Below are positions 1 to 10,833 of a stretch of 64,000 bases of DNA, one piece after another; position 1 is the stretch's first letter, and each line of letters starts with the position of its first letter. The position numbers and the translations under genes were made by a program. The DNA is from Pardosa pseudoannulata (Eukaryota > Arthropoda > Arachnida > Araneae > Lycosidae): contig CM063500.1 of the NCBI GenBank assembly GCA_032207245.1, forward strand, positions 84,042,257-84,106,256. The letters are read 5' to 3'. The notes beneath the pieces were generated by a model. It was not told where the DNA came from. It worked only from the letters and a program-made list of their open reading frames with translations, and did not search any database.

Positions 1-1139
1 TGAATGAATTTAAACAGAGAAAACTCTCACTGGTTATGACATAAAAGAACCGTTTGATTTTTGTGTTGAAATTTGGTTTAAAAATCTTTATTTTGTAATT
101 TTTTTTTCATTGCTAACATATTTTTTGCATAAATAGTAGTACTGAAGACGTTCAAATACATACATAATGAAAATACCCTGGGTGAGTTCTCGTTTCAAAT
201 TAAGTGACATCCGTAATGTTTGGAAAAAAATGCGAAGACAATAATTTGAATTTTTCTTTATCTCTTAAAGATTTATGGCTGTGAGCGAATGAACTAACTG
301 TGACCTATGGGTAGTTTTATGTGACGCCATTGGAAACTGTCCTAGATATCTGCTTACTTTCTACTGCGGTATAAGACTAAATGTTTTCTAGAAAAAAAAT
401 AGCAGATCAACTTGAAATACATCATAAAAATGGAGATTACATATAAAGTAATAAAGAAAATTAATAAAAGAGAAAGAAGACGAATGAGAAAAGAAAAAAG
501 AGTAGCAATGTCGAAAAAGATAAGCGGTGTACGTGTGAGATGCATTTGCTAGGATGTACAATCTGTCGTATTGGGCATGGAACATGCCATATTGAGCAGG
601 AATTTCATATCCATCTATTGTTTGGTTCTCTGTCATTATATAGACAGTCAATGCCTAATCTGCTTGTAGTGAAACAATGATTTTTTTAACTCTTAAGAGT
701 ATTTTTTTCATTGTGTGTGTAAAATTGATGGTAAAATGAAATAATGTCATGATATTAGGACTATCTCAAGTGACCCCTAATTTCCTTTATTTTGTGAATA
801 TTGTTAAAACAAGGATGAAAAATTGTAGATTTCCCTCTTCTTACCTTTTAATTAATCTGAAAATTAATTAGTAATTAAATTACAGATTGAGTGTTATTAG
901 ATAGAGGATACTTTGCCATTAGATAGAAAGGATAGTGGAGGAGCTTAGATATGAAGTAACGTGCATAATCGGTACTACTAATAAACACCTTTCTTATTTT
1001 TAATTCTCATCCTTACTTATGCCTTATAAGGGACGAGGATGGAACAACTAACCACAACGTTTTCGGAGATAAAAGTAAATCATTGACTTAAATTGGAAAG
1101 CAGCAGTGAATTCATCGTTACAATCGGTGTACTTCTAAT
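1..1139. other. AT-rich sequence, nothing recognised
   Basis: I see no coding region, RNA gene or clear repeat here. Two overlapping minus-strand open frames between 354 and 651 encode low-complexity, phenylalanine-rich peptides that resemble no family I know; I regard them as chance frames. Confidence 0.5.
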
Positions 1140-1700
1140 TTGTGGGAAATTTAAACTAATAACATGTCGTATGAACTATGTAGGGTCAGCACCAATAATT
1201 CTGAGAATTGTTTCAGACATGCTAGCAAGCTTTCAGAAAAGTAGTAAAATTTTCCCATTTCATGGAAATTAGTCATAAATTATCGGATATAATTGTTGGC
1301 ATGCATAACTAATTAATACCTACTTGCAACACATTTCAAAATTGACATCCTCACGTGAGAGTTTTGAAAAAAAAGATTGTGAGACAATACTTTTGACTAA
1401 TTCATCTGTTCATTTCATAATTGGAACAAATTCAAATTATATCATGTCGTATGGGGTATCTATGGCAAATAGCGATGATTCTGGTATTTTTTAAAACGTG
1501 CTATCAAGCTTTCAAAAGAGAAAATTATGCCATTTTAAAGGAATTGGTAGTATACTTGTCAAGCATGACTAGTTAATTCCTACATTCTTGCTTAGATATC
1601 ATAGTAATGTTTTTAACATACTTCGGAATTGGCATCCTCATGTAAGAGATTGGAAAAAAAGACAAAGGGAAAATACTTTTTAATTTTTCGTCTGTTTATA
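1140..1700. repeat. Diverged tandem repeat, about 280-bp units
   Basis: Two degenerate copies follow one another. Each has the order: a GATTCTG or ATTCTGA segment, GCTA(G/T)CAAGCTTTCA (about 1221 and 1501), a GCATG-containing segment followed by CTA(A)TTAAT(A/T)CCTAC, and ATTGRCATCCTCA. The same order returns at 2400-2467 and 3305-3720, so this is the left part of an old array later opened by a TTAA element. From about 1700 to 2400 the sequence is AT-rich and I see no clear units. Confidence 0.5.
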
Positions 1701-2467
1701 TAGAAGAAACTCAAATTATGCACGTATTGGCAATAATGGTCAGGTCGCAATCATAAATATTTTATTTCCTGTAAAAACAAAAAAAATTTAGATGTCTCTT
1801 ATTTGTCTCCTAGTTAATTTTTAGTTGCGTTTAGGAAATCTGTACCACTATATCTCATCACGATCTATTTATGTGTAGAGCGTAAAGAAAGAGCAAAAAA
1901 TACTGATTACTGATTTATTGAAAACAAATTCACACTACAAATATTCCCTTAAAACTGAATAGTTAATTAAATTTCGACTTAGATGAGCAATGATCGTGTA
2001 ATCAATATTTGCAATGGTGTGTGTTCCATAAAAATTCATAGATAAAAAATTTAATAAACTGTACTACAGTGTAATATAATTATCTTTTTCAGGGATTGTT
2101 ATAAATTTTATATGATTCTAAAAATTTTGGGTGACCCACACTTGGTAGAACCTGCCCTATTATTTTATCCAGAAACGAGAAAGAACTGTGTTACTTTATA
2201 AAAAATAAATACTTAATTTTTGTGAAAATTTTATAGATTACATATGTTTATCAAGCTATTAATAAAACAAAATTTGTTTTTATGCATTTTGCGGGAAATT
2301 AAATAACAATAATATTTTCAGATTTTATTTTTACTTATAAATCATTCTAAAATTATAAATTCAGATCAACATTTTTCGATATCTGAAATTAGTAGGCCCT
2401 TGGCAAGTGCCCCATTTGTCGTGCCGGTAACAAAATCCTGTCAATAGTAATGATTCAGGGGATTTTT

Positions 2468-3304
2468 TTAACCCATATTGAACCCCCTGTCCTATAAACA
2501 GGACAGTAAATAAAATTCCATTTAATAATAAAGTTATAAATATTTTCTGAGTGGATTTTTTTAACACCTTTAAAATAGACACACTTTAGCATAGTAACAA
2601 CAAAAAACTTAGAAATCAAATTATATTGCATTGTAAAATTTATTTTCAGCTACCTCTTAAAAATTGTCATTTTTAAATCTTTAATTTTATATTTATTATT
2701 ATTATTTTTTTAAACATTGTGGAGGTTACTTTTAGTTTAAAAACAGAGCTAATAATGTAGCTGAAAGTTTTTGTTGAAAAATATATTTTACATGTGTATT
2801 TTGTAAGTATAAAAAATTTGCCCTAAAATAAAAACGACAATCCTGATTATTTTTCTATGAATTCGATATTGCATTGATAGCGCACATTATTTTCTTATAT
2901 TTCAATGAAAACCAGTTTAAACACCTGTTCATACACCTGGACACAACAAGGGGTAAATAGATGTCTATTCTATCCAGAAAACTGGAGATATTTTGCAAGA
3001 TAAACTTACTCTCTTACTGCCAGTTCAATAACTGCAAGAGAAAACCAACAACAGTATGCTTAAAATGTAATATTTGACTTTGTTTTGACTGTTTTCCCAA
3101 ATTTTATTTATGATTCAGCCTAATGTAAGTTTTAGTAGTGTAATGGACCGTTGTCCTATTTATAGGACAGCCAATTACATAAAAAATTAAAAATATTTTT
3201 TCAAAATTTTGGTGTTATATACTTAGTTACACCATATTAATGATATGGATTAAGTTTTAAAAGATTACAAAAATATTTAGTTGGTGTGGTACAATATGGG
3301 TTAA
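2468..3304. mobile_element. TTAA-flanked piggyBac-type miniature element, family P1
   Basis: The element is bounded by TTAA on both sides (2468-2471 and 3301-3304). Its terminal inverted repeats are TTAACCCATATTGAACC on the left and, read from the other strand, TTAACCCATATTGTACC on the right (16 of 17 match). Just inside each end lies a 20-base palindrome: CTGTCCTATAAACAGGACAG near 2488 and TTGTCCTATTTATAGGACAG near 3152. TTAA target duplication and a CCC start are the hallmark of piggyBac transposons. The interior is AT-rich and has no transposase. It sits within an old tandem repeat whose neighbouring unit keeps the empty site at 3510-3513. Confidence 0.8.
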
Positions 3305-3720
3305 CCTTGCAAAGGAAGCTTCCGAGCAGGAAGTTTAATGAAATTAGTCCTTTTCTACTGAATTTGTCATAACTCTGGAGTTATACTTGTAGGCAAGCAT
3401 GTCTAATTAATTCCTGTATTCCTCTTTACAAAGCAGAATGTTGCATGCAACATGTTTCATAATTTATGCCGAAAAACAGCAAAACTAGCAATGATTCGAA
3501 GGATTTTTTTTAATCTTGGCAAGAAAGCTTTCAAATAACGAAGTTAATGAAATTTTCACTCTTCATGTGATTTCGTCATATCACTGCAGGTATACCTAAT
3601 AGAATGAATAATGAATTAATTCTTACATTCCTGTTTACAAAACAATGTGTTGCTTGCAACATGTTTCGGAATTTCAGCTAAAAACGGCAAAAATAAATGT
3701 TTTCAGAGACAGAGCAGCTA
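3305..3720. repeat. Diverged tandem repeat, two units right of element P1
   Basis: Two units of roughly 210-240 bp share GCAAG/GAAAGCTT, TTAATGAAATT, GTCATA, ACTAATTAATTC and TTGC(A/T)(T/G)GCAACATGTTTC. The join GATTTTTTTTAATCTTGGCAAG in the second unit corresponds to the flanks of element P1, but without the element. A 60-residue plus-strand frame at 3647-3829 runs out of this repeat and is not recognised. Confidence 0.55.
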
Positions 3721-3829
3721 TTCCCAAAGATCTTTCAATAAAGGCAACTCCAGTATTGGAGACATAGAGAAAGGCGAAAGTTTCACGATTTGGGAGAAGA
3801 AAACAAAAGGAAAGAAAAGTCGTTTTTAA

Positions 3830-4892
3830 TATATGTTTTTTTTCCACATATACACATCCTGTACGTGACTGTCAAAATCGATACTTTTCATCCGGCAGCA
3901 TTCCAAAAGTACAAAGGCGAAAGCGTTTACTCGGATTGAAAAATGAACATTGTTCTTAGCAGCAAACTTTCCAAGGAAAGAAAACTCAAAGTTTCACACG
4001 CTCTCGATGGATTTTCGTTCCTTTATTTTTTTTCTTCCTTTTTATTTTTTTCTTTCTTTAACAGATATTGATTTTTCAAGTTTTATTTCAGACTCAAAAA
4101 TCGACCAGCCTCGAACCGAGTAATTTTTGCGGCACTAACTCCGTTTTATATCTCAGAAGTTAATAAAAAGGAGTTATTCTGAAGACGCATAATTAGCGAG
4201 AACATTTTTGAGGATGTATCGATATTTTGGGAGATTAAAAATTTTCGCCTAAGCTGGGCTTATTTTTGTCAGAAGAGGACGGGTGACTTATATTTTAAAA
4301 GATTATCGATTGTGTGTGTAACAATCGATTAAAGTTGGAGCGTTAAGAATTTTTATGAAAACAAGGGGTTATTATCAGCATTCCTGAACGATGGAGAGGT
4401 AAATATCGATAAAATTTTAATTAAAAATGCATTCCGGGGAATTCAGGATATTCCTTGTGGGGACACGCTATCCTCCGAATGAAGGTGGATGTAAAAGTTA
4501 GGCAAATATTATAGTAATATTTGAAGCCTTAAAAATTTAAATGCATTTAACCATATTAGTAAACGAAACCCAAAAATATGTTATTGTAAATTATATTATT
4601 AAATTAAAAGTATTAATCTTAGTTAGATTCTATTTGATTAGATTTTAAAGCTATCGCCTCATGTTTTCTGTATTTTTTAGATTTATTTCACATATCTAAT
4701 ATCATTGAAAAGTTATTATTTACCAGACTTTTAATTTAAAATAAAAGATTGTTTCACTTATTATTGTTTGAAAATCTTTATCTCTTCATATATTAATAAA
4801 ACTAAATATAATTTTATTTTAATGTCATGATCGATATTTCATAATTTTTTAAACAAAGCAAGTAGATTTACTTATTCAGCAAGATCATGCAC
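3830..4892. other. AT-rich sequence, nothing recognised
   Basis: No gene, RNA or transposon end is evident. The part from 3840 to 4500 is somewhat less AT-biased and contains several short ATCGAT-like stretches, but no reading frame worth reporting. Confidence 0.4.
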
Positions 4893-4930
4893 TGGTTTGG
4901 TTTGGTTTGGAGTGCTACGGTCTACTATTT
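4893..4930 (-). mobile_element. Tail fragment of the CCAAACC SINE
   Basis: TGGTTTGGTTTGG followed by AGTGCTACGGTCTAC is the reverse complement of the 3' end of the dispersed tRNA-derived SINE of this window. Only the last 38 bases or so are present, directly abutting the inverted paralogous segment that begins at about 4930. Confidence 0.7.
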
Positions 4931-5369
4931 CAAATATTTTAGAAGAAAATAAATAAGAAAAAATATTTTCTCCGATTATAAAAAGAAATTTTAAAACTAA
5001 ATAATAAAGATGTAATATTGCTACTTCTATGATATATAAGTGAGTGAAAAACTTTATTTTTAATACAATTACATAAAGTTATTTTCTTAAATTTTATAAT
5101 TGTCTGTTACTTTTTGTCACGTTCAAATAAATACTTTTAGTTAAGAAAGGTATGAGAACATAGATTATTATATGGTAAATTTTATTAGCCCAAATTTAGA
5201 AACAGTTTTGACTGTTACCGTCCAAGCAATTTATCATTGTTTCAGAAAAAAAGTTTCAATTTCCTTTTTTAATTACATTTTTGTACTTTTCAAATCATTG
5301 ATTTATTATTAATTTACCTGATTAATTCTTTTCGCACATTTATTTATCTTTTTCTCCTTTCTCTCTTTC

Positions 5370-5902
5370 TTAACTCTTTAGCGGACAGTGTTTTCGCAGG
5401 GAAACCTCCTGTTAAACATTTTTTCTCTATTTTTTTAGAAATATGAATGTTTTTTTTTCAGTTTTTAGTGTTTTTGACATTTAAAATTTCAATAAATGTT
5501 TTACTAAATTTATTTATTTCTTTTGATATATATGTATTTATACTTGATGTACCTGGAAAGTTAGTTATTTGATTTTTTCACGTATGACCCCAAGCAAAAA
5601 TATCTATTCAAACAAAACTTATAAATTTCTAAGTTATTTATTTATTACACTTTTTAAGAACACTTATTTATTGTTCTTCCAATGTAGTTAAAATTATAAA
5701 AAGTATTGTGTTCACGCTGTACAAGAGGGTGGGTTTGTCAGTTAACCCCTCTCAATCTCTCCTATGGTATTCTCTAATGCAAACCTAAGGATTGAAAAGA
5801 AACATTTTAATCATTTTTCATTTACAAGGTTCATAGGTAATATTTACGAACTAATTTCATTAAATTCCAAAGAGTTTATATAGGTGACCTTTAAAGGGTT
5901 AA
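5370..5902. mobile_element. TTAA-flanked miniature element, family P2
   Basis: Ends are TTAACTCTTTAGCGG on the left and, on the opposite strand, TTAACCCTTTAAAGG on the right, both starting in TTAA. The paralogous arm at 58.2 kb continues straight across the site with TGAATAACTATATTTTATTG where this copy has TTAA, the element, TTAA and then TAAATATTTTTAATTG. This supports a clean TTAA insertion. No coding capacity is seen. The inverted repeats are degraded, so the element is probably old. Confidence 0.65.
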
Positions 5903-5960
5903 TAAATATTTTTAATTGTCTCTGCAAATAATTAAGTTTAGTGATATAAGTTTAGTGACA

Positions 5961-6137
5961 GTTTGGTTCGTTTTAGAGCACTACGGTTTACTGTTTTGCA
6001 GATAAGTGCTAGTAGGGTCTATTGTTTAAAGCCGAATCCAAATGACTACTAACAACCATGCCATAAGTGGGATTTGGACCCGTGAATTCCATAAATCCGA
6101 AAGGCCCCGCCCTACTATTCAACCATCGTTCGAATAA
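5961..6137 (-). mobile_element. tRNA-derived SINE, diverged copy
   Basis: On the minus strand the copy begins with a tRNA-like head (CGAACGATGGTTGAATAG) and has a box B-like GGGTCCAAATCCC. Next come a body with TCGGCTTTAAA and GTAGG(A/T)CC, and a tail ACCAAAC-like end. The orthologous SINE in the inverted paralogous arm lies at 58000-58170, so this insertion predates the segmental duplication. Confidence 0.75.
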
Positions 6138-6254
6138 GTTTAGTAGTTGCTAATAAAAGTTTAATGAAAAAGTGTTTTGGTTTGGTTTGGAGTGCTACGG
6201 TCTACTTTTTGCAACACGAGGGCTAATGAGACCGGGACCTACAGCTTAAAGCCG

Positions 6255-6988
6255 TGTACTACCTGTAACCAGCCACCCACCCGAGGTCGGGTGTAGGGTG
6301 TTGAATTGCTGGTTCGGTCTGTCAGTCCGGCAACAATGCGTACGCAGGGTATAAGTCAGCATTAAGTCAAGCAAGCAAGCCCTTAATATTTAAAATAACA
6401 AAAGAAAAAATACATATATAAACATATAAATGTAGAAAATCTAGACTAAAAGGTACAATTAATGCAGTTTACGAAAGTGCGGGGGATACTCCGCAGGAGT
6501 CCTGCCCAGGTAAAAGTCCGGTGTACTACATGATACTTTCTGACATGAGAGCAGGTGTTTGCGAGGGAAGCAATATCTGCACAGGGCAGTTGTGATGGCC
6601 ATTCGTGAAGGGGTACTTTGACCCTGGCGGTGTGGTATAAGGTTAAATTCATGGCCGTATGATGGCACCTTGGTTAGCGGTGAGCCAGTCAACCAGGCTC
6701 CCGGCCTTCCTTATCAGTACCGGGTTTTTGATTAAGCTCTCTGCCCAGAGTTCCTTGGATCTTTCAGAGGGTTTCTTAAAATGCAAGTCATGTGTCAAGG
6801 GGCAGTCGTGCAGGTAGTGATTGGAGTCACCGAGTGCACCGCAGACACAATCTCCCGATGAGCTATCTGAGACCTGGAACCTGTGGAGATACTGAGGGAA
6901 AGGTCCATGGTTCGTAAGAAGGGCATTTACTGCCGCATTTCCACTCAGTCTAGAAAATTTCGCATTTCTTAAGAAACCATAGAGAACC
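6255..6988 (-). mobile_element. 5'-truncated LINE 3' end nested in a SINE
   Basis: On the minus strand the insert starts inside a coding region, reaches a stop at about 6649, and continues through a 390-bp 3' untranslated region to 6255. It is framed by the 13-bp duplication CAGCTTAAAGCCG. There is no poly-A; the 3' end reads GGCTGGTTACAGGTAGTACA. This fits target-primed integration of a LINE of the I, Jockey or R1 type, the clade left open. Confidence 0.8.
6649..6988 (-). pseudogene. C-terminal part of a LINE ORF2 (after RNase H)
   Basis: The minus-strand frame, open and ending at a stop at 6649, encodes about 112 LINE residues preceded by SINE-derived codons. Visible features are NALLTNHGPFPQYLHRF, followed by a cysteine/histidine cluster of the form C-x-CG-x7-H-x4-CPL. 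That arrangement is typical of the C-terminal zinc knuckle downstream of the RNase H domain in I/Jockey/R1-type ORF2 proteins. The reading frame is intact over this segment, but the reverse transcriptase and endonuclease are missing, so it is a dead fragment. The apparent ATG at 7024 lies in the SINE and is not the true start. Confidence 0.75.
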
Positions 6989-7368
6989 CAGCTTAAAGCC
7001 GATTCGGAAAGGCTACAAACATTCATGCCACTGTGGGATTAGAACCCACGAACTCTGGTATCGAAGGCCAGCACCCTAACCAATCGGCCATCGTTCGGCT
7101 GTGCATGGACTGGAGTCTTGACAAATTGGTTTATCTGTTATAAATCTCCATTTTGCAGTACTTTTTTTACATGTAACACCAAATAAATCAATTCTCATAA
7201 TATTTTTCCCTTTTCATAAATGGCATCTTATGATGCATAAAGAGATGGCTGATCACTAACGTGAAGTCCTGTAGTATTTAAAGTTGTATAAATATAATAT
7301 TTGTTTTATTCTGTGCAATTCATAATAACTTAGATTTAACACTAGAAAGTCAGAAATTTCGTTTACTC

Positions 7369-8164
7369 TTAACACATTGTATGTGGGCCACGTACTAGTA
7401 CATTTTCTGAAGATTGATACTTGAACGCGGGACACGTACTAGTACGTTTTCTAACGATTGATACGCCGAACGCTGACCGATTGGTTAGGGCGCTAATCGT
7501 CGGTACCGGAGTTCGTAGTTTTGAATCCCACTATGTTCGGAATCGGCTTAAAGCAGTAGATCCCGGTCTCATTAGCCCTTGTGTGCAAAACAGTAGACTG
7601 TAGATATCCAAACCAAACCAAACCAAACCTAACGATCGATACTTGAGCGCGGGTCACGTACTAGTACGGGTTAGTGTAACAAAATGGTTTGTTTGTGGGT
7701 ACAAAAATAACGGTATATACAGGAAAAAGAAGCCGAATGTTCTTGTCTACTACATAGATTCTGGAAAAATTTAGACAAATAAAAACTAGTTTTTACATTA
7801 TTAGTTTTATGATTGCTCTTTTCATTTTTTATAATGTAAAAATGTTTATAAATAACATAATTCGAAAAAAATTAAAACTATATACTACTATTTCTATTTG
7901 ATTTTTCATATTTACGATACTATTATAAATTTATCTACTAAAAAATACATTTTTTGTTTACAAAAATCTTAGGGTTGTTATTTATATATTTCTATTTTTA
8001 TATTTGTTTATATATTTCAATATAAAATACGAAAAATTGGTTAAAAAATTAAATTTAAATAATTTTTTATCTATTGAGATTTAACTTAACAACTAAATGT
8101 ACGTGCAAAATGTCCGCTCCCGGTACAATTCCACTGCGAAATTTACCCGCAAATAATGTGTTAA
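7369..8164. mobile_element. TTAA-flanked miniature element, family P3, copy 1
   Basis: Bounded by TTAA at 7369-7372 and 8161-8164. The left end reads TTAACACATTGTATGTGGG and the right end, from the other strand, TTAACACATTATTTGCGGG. The palindrome CGTACTAGTACG or a near-variant is repeated three times near the left end. A SINE (7465-7629) has inserted among these repeats. A second copy without the SINE lies at 26068-26606, which shows the original arrangement. No transposase frame is visible. Confidence 0.85.
7465..7629 (+). mobile_element. tRNA-derived SINE inserted in element P3
   Basis: The head GCCGAACGCTGACCGATTGG is followed by a box B-like GTAGTTTTGAATCCCAC, the body CGGAATCGGCTTAAAGC, and a tail of four CCAAA units. 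It is framed by a 13-base duplication, TAACGATTGATAC (7452-7464) and TAACGATCGATAC (7630-7642), one mismatch. The 60-residue open frame here is SINE sequence and not a gene. Confidence 0.9.
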
Positions 8165-8658
8165 GTGTCGGCCGATATTGTTATAACACCGCTACATAAA
8201 ATATATAAAATAATTGTAGTAACTAATAATTGCAGAGTTCGGTAGGGATTAGTTTTAGGACTTCAATATTATTTCATGTAATTATCATATATCATAACCT
8301 TTTATATCATAAAAAACTATAACAAAAAATTTCTTCACTTTGTAAAATGAAGTAATTCAATATTTATAAATCTTAGTATAATAAGTAAAATCGTAATTTT
8401 TGTTAGAATGTAAGATTTTTTAATCATTATTTTTCATTTTTATACATAATGTATTGTACGTACCTCATTTACAATGGATACAATAATATTTAATCAAGGT
8501 CACCACCATCAAATTCATTGTCAGAAAGCTTTCACGACAAATTAGCAATTTCTTCAGGGGTTAGACCTTTTCTATTAGCCATCGTTTCATGGTGTCTTCT
8601 CTGCACAAGTTTCGAAAATGGAATGAAATTATTTTTATAAGCAAGTAAACAAATGCTA
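8165..8658. other. AT-rich sequence, nothing recognised
   Basis: No gene or repeat boundary is evident between element P3 and the next SINE. Confidence 0.4.
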
Positions 8659-8828
8659 AGATTTGGAGCGCTACGGTCTACTGTTTTGCTCATGTGGTTT
8701 AATGAGACCCGGACCTACTGCTTAAAGGCTATTCTGAATGGCTACAAACACCCATACCATCAGCAGGAATCGAACCCGTGAACTCCGGTACCAAATAGCA
8801 AAGCTCTACCTTTTGGCCATAATTCAAC
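8659..8828 (-). mobile_element. tRNA-derived SINE
   Basis: On the minus strand: a head with GGCCAAAAGGTAGAGC, box B GGGTTCGATTCCTGC, then GGTATGGGTGTTTGTAGCC, a degenerate AGCCTTTAAGCAGTAGG body and AGTAGACCGTAGCGCTCC. The CCAAACC tail is nearly lost. Same family as the other copies, moderately diverged. Confidence 0.8.
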
Positions 8829-9700
8829 CACAAATATGTTAAGCAACAAAACACTTAGACACAATAATTTTAGTATAATCGATTCATTTCCGCTGTGAAC
8901 CCAATAACACTGCATTCAAGGTATCACTGTGTCATGCAACCCTGTGCCAAACAACTAATGCTATCTACTTAGTGAACTATCTTTTGTCAAACGACAGCGG
9001 TGTATAATGATAAACTGCTTCGGTGTCGATAAGACACGAGCTGACGTTCTAGGTATATTTAACTGTAAAATCTCTCATATTCAACCTAGAACCACAAAAC
9101 TTTTTCTGTGTAATCACCATGAAAAATTATTATAAGATAAGAAAAATTATCAAATTCACTGCAAAAATGCGAAAACGGGAACAAACTAAACAGTATTTAA
9201 GCATAAATACTCTTCCAAATCTATTCTTCCCGACTACGATGATGATATTGAACAGAGAAAAAAATTGATTAGCCTATATACCTATATACGATCGTATAAA
9301 AAATCTAATTCCAGTGGTTTCATTGCAATTTTTTAAAATATTAGTCGCTGCGATATATGATAACATCCCAGGAAAGCGTCTTTTATTATGCTTCCATAAT
9401 CTGTGAAAGTTCCATTAATTTTAAACAAGTGGCTTTCAGAATTCTACATTTTTCTCCTTGTTTCTTAAGATTCGGACATGAATATATGTAAAGGAAATAT
9501 ATGTCTGCTTATTAAATATATATACCTATATATGAATGTATATTCATTTTTAGTTATATACATGCATACATTTTCATATAAACAAATAGATACTCATGGG
9601 TATAAATCTACAGTTACTCATAAATTCAATTTTCTGTATAATTGTATATTTGTGGGTATTATAATTTTGCCAACACAATATGTATTTAAGCATATATTCT
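8829..9700. other. AT-rich sequence before the first GC island
   Basis: No recognised element. An open frame at 9478-9858 begins in AT-rich DNA and enters the GC island in a frame with low-complexity amino acids; I do not consider it coding. Confidence 0.4.
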
Positions 9701-10258
9701 CTTTCAAATCTATTCCCCCCGAATGCGATGCTGATGATGTAGGACAGAGAACAAATTCCAGTGCCTCCATACGTTACCTACGGTCGTATCAAAAGTCTTC
9801 CTCCAGCCTTTTCTTTGAAACAAACACACGTTTGGAGAGAGAGAGAGAGATCTGTTAGAAACGTGGGACGAGAAGCACGAGGATTTGTATTTACTCTCGG
9901 AACGTTCGGGGCCCTCGAGAATCTCAAACAAACCTCTCTCTCTCTCTCGCAATCCTTTGCTCCTGCGCTTCAAAAGCGGCAGCCCCACCCCCTTTTGCTC
10001 CCCCTCCTTTTCTCTACATCCGCACACTAAAGCACGTGCTCGCTCTTCTACTTCCTCTCCCCTTTTCCGACCATGTTTGCTCTACTCCCGAGCAAATATC
10101 CCCGAAACTCCCGAAATCTTTCAGCAAGGAGGGGGGGGAGTGGGGAGACGAGAGAAAAGGGGGCGGGGTGGGGGGTAGAATTAAAAGTATCTCAAAAGGG
10201 GAAAATTCGGGGAGCTTCGGTGAAGGCTTTTATGTTCAAAATCACTGCGAGATGCAAA

Positions 10259-10266
10259 TATAAAAG
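10259..10266 (+). promoter_or_regulatory. Candidate TATA box
   Basis: TATAAAAG in a GC-rich context is unusual in an otherwise AT-repeat landscape. A transcription start would be expected near 10290. The closest arthropod-initiator-like word, TCAGTG at 10305-10310, is about 15 bases farther than usual, so the assignment is tentative. Confidence 0.35.
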
Positions 10267-10731
10267 GGGGGACCCAGGGTCGCGTTTACACGTCCAATCG
10301 AAACTCAGTGAAGCCTGCTATCCAATCAGGGCGCTCTCTTCGTTATCAAACGGGGGGTGGGTCGAAGAGGGGGGAAGGGAGAGCAAGATTTCGAATGCCT
10401 GCCGTGTGCGTGTACCCCTTTTGCCTTTGATTTGCCCGCTCACTGTTTACCCTTGTCCAAATCGGAGCCAATCCATGTTCTACATTTCCCGGGTTGCTGT
10501 TTGCATTAAATCGCACACAGCCGACCTGAGCGAATAGACGCCTGGGGTTTACACAGTTCTAATTTTCGAACGTGTGTGTGTTGAGAAGTCTTTTGTAGTA
10601 GAGCGAATCTCAGTTTCTCTCTGTTTCCTTCCCCTTCCACCCGCCTTCTCTCCCGCCGTCTCTCTCTCTCTCACGTCGACGTTTTGTATTGTTTAAATTC
10701 GAACGTAACGAGCTCCAAGATCGAATAAAAG

Positions 10732-10833
10732 ATGACTTTTAGCGCGGCCGCCACATACAAAGGGAATCGACTGCAAGATCTGGTGGAAGATGTCAAAAAT
10801 TCGTTATTTACATTGACGTCTATATTGCCGTGA
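10732..10833 (+). CDS. Short ORF of 33 codons in the GC island, unrecognised
   Basis: An ATG in the context AAAAG-ATG-ACT opens 33 codons ending at TGA 10831-10833. The peptide contains KGNRLQDLVEDVKNS, a composition much more protein-like than other frames here, and it lies downstream of TATA and pyrimidine-rich putative leader sequence. It could be an upstream ORF, a micropeptide, or the start of a first exon whose donor site I cannot place with confidence. No homologue is recognised. Confidence 0.25.
   Translation: MTFSAAATYKGNRLQDLVEDVKNSLFTLTSILP

Larger units (their letters stand above)
4930..6180. repeat. Arm A of a long inverted paralogous pair
   Basis: Read on the other strand, 4930-5370 and 5903-6180 match 57.96-58.64 kb, including a shared diverged SINE, a block with TGTCTGTTACTTTTTGTCAC, and the motif CTTCTATGATATATAAG. 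Divergence is substantial but the colinearity is unmistakable. The main difference is a TTAA element at 5370-5902 present only here. Confidence 0.75.
6177..7100 (-). mobile_element. tRNA-derived SINE split by a LINE insertion
   Basis: The head, with box B reading GGGTTCTAATCCCAC on the minus strand, is at 6989-7100. The body end and CCAAACC tail are at 6177-6254. Between them lies a 5'-truncated LINE. The 13-base word CAGCTTAAAGCCG is present at both borders (6242-6254 and 6989-7001), exactly as expected of a target-site duplication. The head shares the variant CTCTGGTATCGAAGG with the SINE at 57.8 kb. Confidence 0.8.

Noticed and set aside
5743..5902. Short TTAA element starting at TTAACCCCTCTCAATC
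   Set aside because: The ends match poorly. The paralogous arm shows that the true left boundary is TTAA at 5370, making this an internal word of element P2.
6177..7100. tRNA-LINE fusion as a SINE birth intermediate
   Set aside because: An exact 13-bp duplication at both LINE borders shows that the LINE inserted into an existing SINE.
7421..7603. 60-residue plus-strand frame
   Set aside because: It spans the P3 element and the SINE inserted in it.
9710..10537. Long frames across GC island 1
   Set aside because: Mutually overlapping on both strands and low in complexity; compositional.
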